From Clostridia bacterium (GTDB lineage: Bacteria > Bacillota > Clostridia > Christensenellales > CAG-138), in the NCBI GenBank assembly GCA_030526995.1, contig JAUNBP010000014.1:1-36444 (forward strand): a stretch of 36,444 nucleotides of DNA, read 5' to 3'. A program made the position numbers and the translations under genes. The first letter of the stretch is position 1. Each line of letters starts with the position of its first letter. This document shows positions 7,209-15,686 of this stretch, one piece after another. The notes beneath the pieces are model-generated. The model made no database searches. It was not told the origin of the DNA and was given only the letters and a program-made list of their open reading frames with translations.

Positions 7209-7447
7209 GAAACGGCGGTGCAATCAGCTCGTCAAAAAACTTTGTTTTTTGCCGGATAATAACCACAGCTTGCCTGCACCGCTATGCGGTGCGGGCGGCA
7301 AGCTGAACAAGGTAACAGCCCTAAAGGGCAATCCGTTTCGGCGTACACGCCGCCGAAGCCGGAAAGAGTCAAGGGGTTTCGACCCCTTGAAATCCCCAAG
7401 GGCTTTTTCGAAAGTCTGAAACGGCGGTACGATTGCACCGCCGTTTC
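7209..7447. repeat. 17-bp inverted repeats enclosing repeat copy A, with inner hairpin
   Basis: GAAACGGCGGTGCAATC at 7209-7225 has an exact reverse complement at 7431-7447. The right arm can instead pair with a second GAAACGGCGGT at 7418-7428, giving an 11-bp hairpin with an 8-base loop. It lies between the convergent ilvE and Na/Pi transporter genes. Neither strand has a long T run after the stem, so a classical intrinsic terminator is not clear. Confidence 0.7.
7225..7410 (+). repeat. Structured intergenic repeat, copy A
   Basis: About 187 bp, roughly 85% identical to the reverse complement of 19182-19368. It is a chain of hairpins: CAAAAAAC/GTTTTTTG; CAGCTTGCC/GGCAAGCTG enclosing GCACCGC/GCGGTGC; CCCT/AGGG; TTCGGCG/CGCCGAA with loop TACACGC; and TCAAGGGGT/ACCCCTTGA with loop TTCG. 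Between the copies the TTCGGCG stem changes at two positions on both sides, keeping pairing. A one-base indel and the lack of a ribosome site argue against a coding role. Confidence 0.75.
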
Positions 7448-7466
7448 CAAATACATAGTGTTAAAA

Positions 7467-9248
7467 TTACAGCTTGTACTTATCCGTGTACTCCGCAACG
7501 TACCGTTCGTACTCGGTGGTGGGTGCGAGCTTTAGGGCGTTTAGGTAACTGTGCGTGTTGAACTGCGCCTGCGAAACCTCGATTAAGTCGACTGCGATGT
7601 TGGAGCAGTGGTCGGCAACCCGCTCAAAGTTGGATATCAAATCGTTGAACACAAAGCCCAATTGAATCGTACATTCACCCCTTTGCAAGCGGTTGACGTG
7701 GCGGGCACGAAGCTCGGATTGCAAAGCGTCCACGATGTCCTCAAGCGGTTCAACACGGTTTGCAATCGCAACATCATTGTTGAAATAGGAGTTAAACGAA
7801 AGCTCCACAATCTCCTCAACGGCTGCTATCATGATTGAAAGCTCATGTTTGGCCTCGGGCGAGAAGCTCAGGTTCTTTTCCTTGATTTCACGAGCGGAAT
7901 CGAGGATGTTCAGCGCATGGTCTCCGATGCGTTCAAAGTCGCCGATGACGTGCAGGAGCTGGTTGGTTCTGCGGCTTTCCTTCTCATCGAGGGATTGCTC
8001 GGACAGGCGCACGAGGTAGGTTCCGAGCTTGTCCTCGTAACGGTCGAGATGCTCCTCATCCTCAGCTATCGTATCGGCGAGCTTGTCATCCCACTTATTG
8101 AGAAGGGAGAAGGCGTTGCTCAGGGTGTCCTTGGCAAGGCGAGCCATCTTATCGGTAACGGTTCCGCACTGCTCAATCGCAAAGCCCGGGGTTGCAAGGA
8201 AGCGAGAATCCAAGAGCGTGACCGGCACGGCCTTCTCGTTGGGCTTGTCCTTGACAATCAGGTAGGCGAGTTTTGCAAGGAGGTTGCCCATAGGAAGGAG
8301 AAGGGCGGTTGCCGCAACGTTGAATATGGTGTGTATGAGTGCGATGTTGACCGCATCGAGCGGCTGACCCATGAAGGGGAAGTCAAAGATGGCGTTTGCC
8401 CCGTAGAACACGGCCATCAAAACGATGCTTCCCACGATGTTGAACATCAGGTGTACAACTGCGGTGCGCTTTGCACTGCGATTCGCTCCGATACAGGAGA
8501 TTAGGGCGGTGACGCAGGTGCCGATGTTCGCACCGAGGATGATTGGAATCGCCGCACTGTAGGTAATGGCTCCGGTCACTGCAAGCGCCTGAACGATACC
8601 TATGGTGGCAGCGGAGGCTTGAATAACGCCCGTAAAGGCTGCGCCTACCAAAAGTCCCAAAATGGGATTTTGCAGGGCAACGAAGATTTCGGTGACGATA
8701 TCGTTGTTTGCAAGCTGCGAGCAGGTGTCGCTCATCAGCGACATTCCGAACATCAAAACCGCAAAGCTGACAAAGGTGATGCCAAGATCTTTGCGGCGGT
8801 TCTTCTTTGAAAAGAGCAATAATGCGATGCCGATTATGGCAAGCACCGGCGAGAAGGACGAGGGCTTAAAAATTTCAACGTACCATAGGTCCGATTCCAA
8901 TCCCGTGAGGGCTAAAATCCACAGCGTGATGGTGGTTCCGATATTAGCACCCATGATGATGCCCACGGCCTGTTCGAGCTTCATCATGCCCGAGTTTACA
9001 AAGCCTACGGTCATAACCGTGGTAGACGAGGAGCTTTGCACGAGGGCGGTGATGCCACAGCCCATTATCATGCCCTTTAATCTGCCGAGAATCGGGAATT
9101 GAGATTTGGATGTAGTAGCGGACTCCAGCACATTTTCCAGCTTGCCGCCCGACATTCGCTCCAAGCCGTGGCTCATCTGGTTCATGCCGAACAGGGTAAA
9201 AGTAAGACCCAACAAAAAGGTTAAAAGGCCTTCAACAAACGGACTCAT
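7467..9248 (-). CDS. Na/Pi-cotransporter family protein with PhoU-like domain
   Basis: A 593-residue membrane protein. The N-terminal half (about 1-330) holds two copies of the Na/Pi-cotransporter repeat, marked by QSSSSTTVMTVGFVNSG and QASAATIGIVQALAV, spread over about eight or nine hydrophobic segments. The C-terminal part (about 355-580) is a helical PhoU-like domain with repeated acidic/helical segments. It probably moves phosphate with sodium, the PhoU-like part acting as a cytoplasmic regulator. The longer reading from TTG at 9263 is unlikely, because GGGAGGAAAA forms the ribosome site and ATG at 9248 follows it. The gene is monocistronic, convergent with ilvE across the repeat. Confidence 0.9.
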   Translation of the reverse strand: MSPFVEGLLTFLLGLTFTLFGMNQMSHGLERMSGGKLENVLESATTSKSQFPILGRLKGMIMGCGITALVQSSSSTTVMTVGFVNSGMMKLEQAVGIIMGANIGTTITLWILALTGLESDLWYVEIFKPSSFSPVLAIIGIALLLFSKKNRRKDLGITFVSFAVLMFGMSLMSDTCSQLANNDIVTEIFVALQNPILGLLVGAAFTGVIQASAATIGIVQALAVTGAITYSAAIPIILGANIGTCVTALISCIGANRSAKRTAVVHLMFNIVGSIVLMAVFYGANAIFDFPFMGQPLDAVNIALIHTIFNVAATALLLPMGNLLAKLAYLIVKDKPNEKAVPVTLLDSRFLATPGFAIEQCGTVTDKMARLAKDTLSNAFSLLNKWDDKLADTIAEDEEHLDRYEDKLGTYLVRLSEQSLDEKESRRTNQLLHVIGDFERIGDHALNILDSAREIKEKNLSFSPEAKHELSIMIAAVEEIVELSFNSYFNNDVAIANRVEPLEDIVDALQSELRARHVNRLQRGECTIQLGFVFNDLISNFERVADHCSNIAVDLIEVSQAQFNTHSYLNALKLAPTTEYERYVAEYTDKYKL

Positions 9249-9410
9249 AAGTTTTCCTCCCAACTTTCCTCAAAGCTAAAAAAACGCTCACTCCTATTTT
9301 GAACGATATGCCGAAAAAACGCAAGTATAATAGGGTAAAATGCAAGTAAAAATTTTTTTCGACACAAAAAGTTCTTTTTTCGAGCCTTCATTTCGAAGAA
9401 TATTAACTTT

Positions 9411-9441
9411 GAGTTTACAACTCTGTCGCAAGGAATATAGT
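9411..9441 (+). promoter_or_regulatory. Promoter of the cell-wall gene pair, with dyad over the -35
   Basis: -35 TTTACA (9414-9419, 5 of 6), 16-bp spacer, -10 TATAGT (9436-9441, 5 of 6). The -35 sits inside a short perfect dyad GAGTT-TAC-AACTC (9411-9423), a possible operator. The rest of 9249-9410 is AT-rich and holds an AGTATA (9324-9329), which reads as a minus-strand TATACT -10 for the Na/Pi transporter, but a good -35 for it is not evident. Confidence 0.5.
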
Positions 9442-9484
9442 AAAATGATAGCGTAAGATTTTATCCGAATTTGAGGAGAAATGG

Positions 9485-11191
9485 ATGGAGCAACAGCAAA
9501 GAAACGAGAAAACGAAGAAAAGACTTAAAAGGATGTCCATAGCATGGGGTGTTATCGGCGTTCTTTTGGTTGCGGTCTGCGCTGTTGGGCTGTACCTTAA
9601 CAGTCCCGACGGACGGCGGGCGATAGAGGTCACAGGAATTTTTGCAACGAGTACGCCCGAAGTAACGCCTACGGCGACTCCCGTAATGGAGGAGGTTGCG
9701 CTGCTCTCGCTTGAAGCAACCCCAACCCCGCAGCCCGAGAAGGCGCCCGACCCCACGCCCTCACCTACGGCAACCCCCTCACCCGAACCCACGGTACACC
9801 CGTTGAACGGTGATATAATAAGAACGGGCATGGATGAGCCCATAGTTTTAGATATTCAGATTCAGCTCATGGTTTTGGAATACATGGACTTCGATCAGCC
9901 CGAAACCGAGTATTCGGAAGGCATAGAGGAGGCGATAAGCCGTTTCCAACGCTGCAACGGACTCGAGATTACCGGCAGGGTCGACGATGAAACCTTCTTA
10001 AAACTGTTCGATGAAAACGCCAAGACCTATGCCATAGCCGAGGGCGAGGTCAGCGAGGAGGTCTTTATAATAGAAGACAGACTCTCCGAGCTTGGCTATT
10101 TCTCTTTGACTCCCGACTTGGTTTACGATGAGGACACCTCCGAAGCGGTAAAGCGGTTTCGCTCAAAGAACGGACTGAGTTCATCGGAGGAAATAGATTC
10201 CGAGGCGTTTGAAGTCCTGCTCGGTGAAACGCCGATAGCAAACTTCTATGCCGTAGGCGACAAGAACGAAGAGATAGAGAACTATCAAAAGCGGCTCTAT
10301 GAGTTGGGCTATCTTGCCTGCGAGCCCGACGGCGTGTTTGGAGCAATGACGCAGGCCGCCGTGAGAAGATTTCAGGATGCGCACGGCCTTGTCGTAGACG
10401 GCTGTCTCGGCAGGACTACCACCGAAACGCTCATGAGTTCGGATGCAAAGAAGTTCACGTTTAAGACCGGCATGAGTGGAGACGATGTAAAAAAGATTCA
10501 GCAGCGGCTTGCCCATTACGGTTATATGTCCTCGAGCTCCGACACGGGCTACTACGGCGATGTAACCACGGCAGCGGTCAAGGCATTCCAGTCCCGTAAC
10601 GGGCTTACGAGCGACGGCGTCGTGGGCGCAAACACCATGGCAAAGCTGCTCTCCGACAGTGCAAAGAAGGCAAAGACAACCACCTCCTCGAGCAGCTCAT
10701 CCGGTAGTTCGAGCAGCAGTTCGTCGAGCAGCTCAAGCAGCAGCTCTTCGAACAGCAGTTCATCGAGCGACACCGGCTCATCGGGCAGCACGATAGACTA
10801 CGGCGAGGGCGTTGAAGCGTTCATCGCAATAGCCGAAAGCAAATTAGGTTCCAAGTACGTGCGAGGCGGCAAGGGGCCAAACACCTTTGACTGTTCGGGC
10901 TTCGTCTATTGGTGCTTAAATCAGGCGGGCGTGAATCAGAGCTACATGACCAGCATAGGCTGGAGAACCTGCAGCAAGTATCAGCGAATAACGAGCATGA
11001 GCGAGCTAAAGCGAGGCGACGTTTTAGTGTTCAAGGGCAGTTCCATGTCCACGGGGCACGTAGGAATCTACCTTGGCAATGGCAAGATGATTGACGCAGG
11101 CTCGGGCAAGGGCAAGGTCGTCATACGAGACAGCATAAATACGACCTACTGGACGAGTCACTTTTTGATGGCTTACCGAATTTGGGATTAA
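9485..11191 (+). CDS. Membrane-anchored NlpC/P60 endopeptidase with peptidoglycan-binding repeats
   Basis: A 568-residue cell-wall enzyme. Residues about 19-38 form one membrane anchor after a basic N-terminus. Residues 55-105 are a Pro/Thr-rich linker. Four PG-binding_1-like repeats follow (about 112-178, 186-248, 256-320 and 326-392), the last two most typical (FGAMTQAAVRRFQ, YGDVTTAAVKAFQ). A Ser-rich linker (400-437) leads to an NlpC/P60 domain (about 443-568) with catalytic Cys470 (FDCSGFV) and His525 (GHVGIYL). It should cleave peptide stems of peptidoglycan outside the membrane. GAGGAG precedes the ATG at 9485. The L,D-transpeptidase gene begins 22 bases after its stop and is probably co-transcribed. 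Confidence 0.9.
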   Translation: MEQQQRNEKTKKRLKRMSIAWGVIGVLLVAVCAVGLYLNSPDGRRAIEVTGIFATSTPEVTPTATPVMEEVALLSLEATPTPQPEKAPDPTPSPTATPSPEPTVHPLNGDIIRTGMDEPIVLDIQIQLMVLEYMDFDQPETEYSEGIEEAISRFQRCNGLEITGRVDDETFLKLFDENAKTYAIAEGEVSEEVFIIEDRLSELGYFSLTPDLVYDEDTSEAVKRFRSKNGLSSSEEIDSEAFEVLLGETPIANFYAVGDKNEEIENYQKRLYELGYLACEPDGVFGAMTQAAVRRFQDAHGLVVDGCLGRTTTETLMSSDAKKFTFKTGMSGDDVKKIQQRLAHYGYMSSSSDTGYYGDVTTAAVKAFQSRNGLTSDGVVGANTMAKLLSDSAKKAKTTTSSSSSSGSSSSSSSSSSSSSSSNSSSSSDTGSSGSTIDYGEGVEAFIAIAESKLGSKYVRGGKGPNTFDCSGFVYWCLNQAGVNQSYMTSIGWRTCSKYQRITSMSELKRGDVLVFKGSSMSTGHVGIYLGNGKMIDAGSGKGKVVIRDSINTTYWTSHFLMAYRIWD

Positions 11192-11213
11192 ATAACGGGA
11201 GGAACAGGGAGGA

Positions 11214-12275
11214 ATGAAAAGGGTCATTGGGGTATTGATGGCAGCGCTGTTTTTAGTCTGCTCCTTGGCGATTGCACCTAAGCAGGCGAGCGCTTTGGAT
11301 GCGCTGAAAAACACCGATCCGGATAAGTATTATATCGTGCTGGACTTAAAAAACCAGTTTGTGACCGTGTATGAGAGGGATGAGGCGGGCGAATATACGA
11401 TAATCGTCCGCAGATTCCTTTGTACGACCGGCAGCACCGAGCCGGAGGATCCCGAGGATCCGGAGGACATAGGCACCCCCACACCCACGGGCATATGGAA
11501 GATAGGCGGCAGGGAGCGCTTCGGCAAGTTTGCAAACTACGGCAGCGAGTATGCCCGCTATTGGGTACAGATAGTGGGAAGCGTCTACTTCCATTCGATA
11601 ATGTTCAACAAGCGGGACGTCGATTCAATGCAGAGCGGAGCCTTCAAGCGGCTCGGCACCAACGTGTCGCACGGCTGCGTCCGCCTCTACGTTGAGGATG
11701 CAAAGTGGCTCTATTACTATGCCTGCCCCGGCACAACGGTTGAGGTGACCGATAGCGAACCCCGTCAGCGGGATGTGGCAAAGGCACTCAAGACCTCGCT
11801 TTCGTTCAGTGAGTACAATGCGCTGCAAAAGAATTTTTACGACGTCGAGCCTATGGAAAACCCGACCTGCATAGTGACGGTTGACGGCGCTCGGGCACGC
11901 AAGGGCTGCGGCAGGGAATATTCCAGCGTGTTCAAGGCAAGCGAGGGCGACGTTTTGGAGGTCTTGCAAATAAACGAGGCATGGATCAAGGTCAGTAACG
12001 GCAAGCGGGAGGGCTACATGATGCGGGGCCACGTCACCTTCAATGAGGACGGCACGCCCGACACGACCGAGGAAGCAAAGCTCATAAAATCCACGGTCTG
12101 GATGTACACCGAACCCAAGGTCAGCAACGATAACCGAATCTGCAAGGTTCCCACCGACACGGCAGTAAAGGTGCTGTCCGAACCCGAGGACGGCTGGGTA
12201 AAGATACAGTATCTTGACGAATTCGGCTACATAAAGTCCAATTCCCTCAGAACCGACTGGGGCAAGATATTGTAA
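11214..12275 (+). CDS. Secreted L,D-transpeptidase (YkuD) with two SH3-like domains
   Basis: A 353-residue exported protein. Residues 1-27 are a signal peptide ending in KQASA. The YkuD catalytic domain spans about 39-178 and contains His127 (VYFHSIMF) and the active-site motif SHGCVRL with His153 and Cys155. It carries a small acidic insert (EPEDPEDPED, 76-85). Two bacterial SH3-like domains follow, about 218-276 and 287-347, probably for wall binding. It should form 3-3 cross-links or attach substrates in peptidoglycan. A GGAGG site lies just upstream and it probably shares a transcript with the NlpC/P60 gene. The T-box promoter for ileS starts only 18 bases after its stop. Confidence 0.9.
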   Translation: MKRVIGVLMAALFLVCSLAIAPKQASALDALKNTDPDKYYIVLDLKNQFVTVYERDEAGEYTIIVRRFLCTTGSTEPEDPEDPEDIGTPTPTGIWKIGGRERFGKFANYGSEYARYWVQIVGSVYFHSIMFNKRDVDSMQSGAFKRLGTNVSHGCVRLYVEDAKWLYYYACPGTTVEVTDSEPRQRDVAKALKTSLSFSEYNALQKNFYDVEPMENPTCIVTVDGARARKGCGREYSSVFKASEGDVLEVLQINEAWIKVSNGKREGYMMRGHVTFNEDGTPDTTEEAKLIKSTVWMYTEPKVSNDNRICKVPTDTAVKVLSEPEDGWVKIQYLDEFGYIKSNSLRTDWGKIL

Positions 12276-12293
12276 GCTGCAATAAAAAACCTG

Positions 12294-12322
12294 TTTACAA
12301 ATTGGGTTAAAGCGGTTATAAT
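12294..12322 (+). promoter_or_regulatory. Promoter of the ileS T-box transcript
   Basis: -35 TTTACA (12294-12299), 17-bp spacer, perfect -10 TATAAT (12317-12322). The expected start near 12329 gives a leader of about 238 bases. Confidence 0.75.
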
Positions 12323-12328
12323 GTCACA

Positions 12329-12556
12329 AAGCGTTGACGAGGACGAGTAGAGGGAGAGGCGCAAAAAGCGAGCTGCGATTGGTGTAAGGCAGTTTGAGGC
12401 TTCCCTTGAATATCACCTTTGAGCCGAGGGCTGAATTGAGTAAGCCTATCCGCAACCCTGCGTTATAGGATAATGAGTTGGGCACAATGCCAATTAAGGT
12501 GGTACCGCGGAGAAAGATTATTCTTCGTCCTTTTACGGGACGAAGATTTTTATTTT
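12329..12556 (+). ncRNA. Isoleucine T-box riboswitch
   Basis: The leader holds a GACGAGGACGAG-type stem I start, a specifier region with an isoleucine codon ATC at 12412-12414 followed by A, and the highly conserved T-box sequence GGTGGTACCGCG at 12498-12509. The TGGT within it (12500-12503) would pair with the tRNA acceptor end and fits an A discriminator base as in tRNA-Ile. The leader ends in a terminator hairpin. Uncharged tRNA-Ile should favour the antiterminator and allow ileS expression. The specifier was located by eye from sequence context. Confidence 0.93.
12523..12556 (+). terminator. T-box regulatory terminator
   Basis: Stem CTTCGTCC/GGACGAAG (12523-12530 with 12538-12545), loop TTTTACG, then ATTTTTATTTT. 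It directly precedes the ileS ribosome site and is the off-state of the T-box switch. Confidence 0.85.
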
Positions 12557-12566
12557 GGAGGAAGAG

Positions 12567-15500
12567 ATGTACAAGAAAGTATCGACAGACCTGCGCTTTA
12601 CCGAGCGCGAACAGGAAGTTTTGAAGTTTTGGAAGGAGCATCGCATCTTTGAAAAGAGCGTCAAGTGGCGCGAGGGCTGCGAGCCCTACACCTTCTACGA
12701 CGGCCCGCCGACGGCGAACGGCAAGCCGCACATAGGCCATGTGCTTACAAGGAGCATAAAGGATATAATCCCCCGCTACCGCTCGATGAAGGGCTACGAC
12801 GTCCTTAGAAAAGCGGGCTGGGACACTCACGGGCTTCCCGTTGAGTTAGAGGTTGAAAAGCTCCTGCATTTGGACGGCAAGGAGCAGATTGAGGCGTACG
12901 GCTTGGAGCCGTTCATCGCCAAGTGCAAGGAATCCGTCTGGAAGTACAAGGGCGAGTGGGAGAGCATGTCCGACCGAGTGGGCTACTGGGCGGATATGGA
13001 AAACCCCTATGTCACCTACGACGACAACTACATCGAATCGGTCTGGTGGGCACTAAAGACGATATTCGACAAGGGGCTCTTGTACAAGGGTCATAAGATA
13101 GTTCCCTACTGCCCCCGCTGCGGAACCTCGCTGGCCTCACACGAGGTAGCCCAAGGCTATAAGGACGTTGAGGAAACCTCAGCGATTGCAAAGTTCTACT
13201 TAAAAGACGGCAGTGGCACTGCGCTCTTGGCATGGACAACGACCCCGTGGACACTGCCCTCCAACGTTGCACTCTGCGTCAATGCGAATGAGACCTACGT
13301 GCGGGTTCGCTTTGAGGAGCAGGAGTACATCTTAGCGGATGCACTCGTTCCCTCGGTGCTGTCCGAAAACGCCGAGATTTTGGATAAATTCAAGGGCGAT
13401 GCCCTTATAGGCGTTGAGTATGAGCCTTTGTTCGAGCTGCCCACAAACTTTGGCAAGAAGAAGGGTTACAGAGTTGTAGCCGATGATTACGTTACCCTCA
13501 CCGACGGCACGGGCATAGTCCACATTGCTCCCGCCTTCGGAGAGGACGATAACAGGGTAGGCAAGGACTGGGAGCTTCCGATTTTGCAGTTCGTCAACGC
13601 TTCGGGCCATATGTGTGGCGGTACGCCTTGGGACGACGTGTTCGTAAAGGATGCCGACAAGCTGATATTGGAGGATCTTAAGACGAGCGGAAAGCTGCTT
13701 TCGGCGCCGACCTTCACGCACAGCTATCCGTTCTGCTGGCGTTGCGACACGCCTCTGATATACTACGCCCGCGAAAGCTGGTTTGTAAAGATAACCGAGG
13801 TCAAGGATAAGCTGATGGCATTCAACCGAAGCGTCAATTGGGCGCCCGAAACCATAAAGGAAGGGCGCATGGGCAATTTCTTGGAGAACGTTATCGACTG
13901 GGCACTTTCAAGGGAGCGTTTCTGGGGCACACCGCTGCCCTTATGGGTCTGCGAGTGCGGACACGTTCATGCGATAGGGAGCAAGGAAGAGCTTAAAAGG
14001 ATGAGCCACAACTGCCCCGAGGATATCGAGCTGCACAAGCCCTTTATCGACAACGTCGAAGTAATCTGCCCCGTCTGCGGCAAGGCGATGAAGCGAGAGC
14101 CCTACGTTATAGACTGCTGGTTCGATTCCGGTTCGATGCCGTTTGCGCAATGGCACTATCCGTTTGAGAACAAGGAGGAGTTCGAGCGCAGGTACCCCGC
14201 AAACTTCATAAGCGAGGCGATAGATCAGACGAGGGGTTGGTTCTACACCCTAATGGCGATTGCCACCTGCCTGTTTGACAAGGCACCGTTTGAAAACTGC
14301 GTGGTCTTGGGACTGGTCTGCGACAAGGACGGCAAGAAGATGTCCAAGCACGTCGGAAACGTAGTCGACCCCTGGGACGTTTTGAACAAGCAGGGCGCCG
14401 ATGCCGTGCGCTGGTATTTCTACACCGGCTCCATGCCGTGGCTACCGTCGCGCTTCTCTATGGAGAGCGTTTCGGAGTATCAGCGCAAGTTCATGGGCAC
14501 GCTTTGGAACACCTATGCCTTCTACATCCTCTATGCCGAGATAGACTCCTTCGATCCGACAAAGCACAGCCTGAAGAAGGAGAACCTCACCGTCATGGAC
14601 AGGTGGGTGCTGTCAAGGCTGCACACGCTCGTAAAGAAGGTGGATACCTGCCTTGAGAGCCTCAAGATAACCGAGGCGGGCAGGGAGATAGGCAGGTTTA
14701 CCGACGACCTTTCCAATTGGTACGTTCGCAGATGCCGTGAGCGCTATTGGGGCAGCGAGATGACCCCCGACAAGGAAGCCGCATACATGACCCTTTTCAC
14801 GGTCTTAAAGACCCTAACGCTCGTATGTGCCCCGTTCGTCCCGTTTATTACCGAGGAAATGTATCAAAACCTTGTAAGAAGCGTGGATAAGAGCGCACCC
14901 GAGAGCGTGCATCTTTGCGATTTTCCGCACTTCGATGAGAGCTTTGTCAATGCCGAGCTTGAAAGCAACATGGACGCCGTTTTGGATATAGTAACCCTTG
15001 GCAGAAGCGCAAGAAACACTGCGAGCATGAAGGTTCGCCAGCCGCTTGCAAACATGTACGTTCAGCGTGAGCCGCTTGACGGTTCCTATGCGGAGATAAT
15101 CAAGGAGGAGCTCAACCTAAAGGCAGTCAGCTTCGTCTCCGATGCCTCCGAGCTTGTAAGCTATCGGGTAAAGCCGCAGCTAAAGACCTTGGGGCCTCGC
15201 TACGGCAGGCTGCTTCCAAAGATAAACGCCCTGTTTGCCACCGATGCAAATATAGGCAACCTCATAGTCAGGGCGCACAACGAGGGCAGGGAATACTCGT
15301 TTGAGCTGGACGGAACAACTGTAACGCTTAACAAGGATGACGTCTTAGTCAGCGTCGAGCAGCGGGCAGGGCTCGTTTCCGAAAGCGACAACAACCTCAC
15401 CGTCGTCTTGGATACGAACCTAAGCCCCGAGCTCATAGACGAGGGCGTGGTGAGGGAGCTTGTCAGCAAGCTGCAGACCATGCGCAAGAGTGCGGGCTTT

Positions 15501-15686
15501 GAGGTAGCCGACCACATCGATATAGGCTATAACGGTTCTGAATATATAAGCGATATCTTTGCCCGTTTCGATAAGGATATCATGGCGGACACGCTTGCCG
15601 AAAGCATCGGCAATACCATCTCGGGCTACGAGAAGGAGTGGAGCATCAACGGCGAGACCGTAACGCTTTCGGTGCAAAAGAGATGA
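12567..15686 (+). CDS. ileS: Isoleucyl-tRNA synthetase, type 2
   Basis: A 1039-residue class I synthetase that charges tRNA-Ile. The HIGH motif is at residues 55-58 (KPHIGHVL), GWDTHGLPVE follows, the editing domain shows TTTPWTLPSN, and the KMSKS loop appears as KMSKH at 591-595. Cys pairs (CPRCG, CECGH, CPVCGK) suggest zinc-binding knuckles. The length, the GWDTHGLPVE form and the long C-terminal extension match the eukaryote-like IleS2 class rather than the shorter bacterial IleS1. Type 2 enzymes as a group tolerate mupirocin better; the signature HIGH is in its normal order here. A longer reading from TTG at 12555 is rejected because GGAGGAAGAG is the ribosome site for ATG at 12567. Confidence 0.95.
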   Translation: MYKKVSTDLRFTEREQEVLKFWKEHRIFEKSVKWREGCEPYTFYDGPPTANGKPHIGHVLTRSIKDIIPRYRSMKGYDVLRKAGWDTHGLPVELEVEKLLHLDGKEQIEAYGLEPFIAKCKESVWKYKGEWESMSDRVGYWADMENPYVTYDDNYIESVWWALKTIFDKGLLYKGHKIVPYCPRCGTSLASHEVAQGYKDVEETSAIAKFYLKDGSGTALLAWTTTPWTLPSNVALCVNANETYVRVRFEEQEYILADALVPSVLSENAEILDKFKGDALIGVEYEPLFELPTNFGKKKGYRVVADDYVTLTDGTGIVHIAPAFGEDDNRVGKDWELPILQFVNASGHMCGGTPWDDVFVKDADKLILEDLKTSGKLLSAPTFTHSYPFCWRCDTPLIYYARESWFVKITEVKDKLMAFNRSVNWAPETIKEGRMGNFLENVIDWALSRERFWGTPLPLWVCECGHVHAIGSKEELKRMSHNCPEDIELHKPFIDNVEVICPVCGKAMKREPYVIDCWFDSGSMPFAQWHYPFENKEEFERRYPANFISEAIDQTRGWFYTLMAIATCLFDKAPFENCVVLGLVCDKDGKKMSKHVGNVVDPWDVLNKQGADAVRWYFYTGSMPWLPSRFSMESVSEYQRKFMGTLWNTYAFYILYAEIDSFDPTKHSLKKENLTVMDRWVLSRLHTLVKKVDTCLESLKITEAGREIGRFTDDLSNWYVRRCRERYWGSEMTPDKEAAYMTLFTVLKTLTLVCAPFVPFITEEMYQNLVRSVDKSAPESVHLCDFPHFDESFVNAELESNMDAVLDIVTLGRSARNTASMKVRQPLANMYVQREPLDGSYAEIIKEELNLKAVSFVSDASELVSYRVKPQLKTLGPRYGRLLPKINALFATDANIGNLIVRAHNEGREYSFELDGTTVTLNKDDVLVSVEQRAGLVSESDNNLTVVLDTNLSPELIDEGVVRELVSKLQTMRKSAGFEVADHIDIGYNGSEYISDIFARFDKDIMADTLAESIGNTISGYEKEWSINGETVTLSVQKR

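Noticed and set aside
7225..7410. Possible peptide encoded by the repeat (both copies give a similar open frame)
   Set aside because: A one-base indel between the copies shifts the frame, there is no ribosome site, and conserved features are paired stems with compensatory changes, so structure explains it better.
10681..10790. Serine-codon repeat tract as a possible satellite or recombination site
   Set aside because: It is a mixed-codon Ser-rich linker inside the NlpC/P60 protein, a common feature of wall proteins, not an exact DNA repeat.
12276..12560. Leader before ileS considered as a small coding gene or another riboswitch class
   Set aside because: The T-box core, Ile specifier and terminator explain the region fully.
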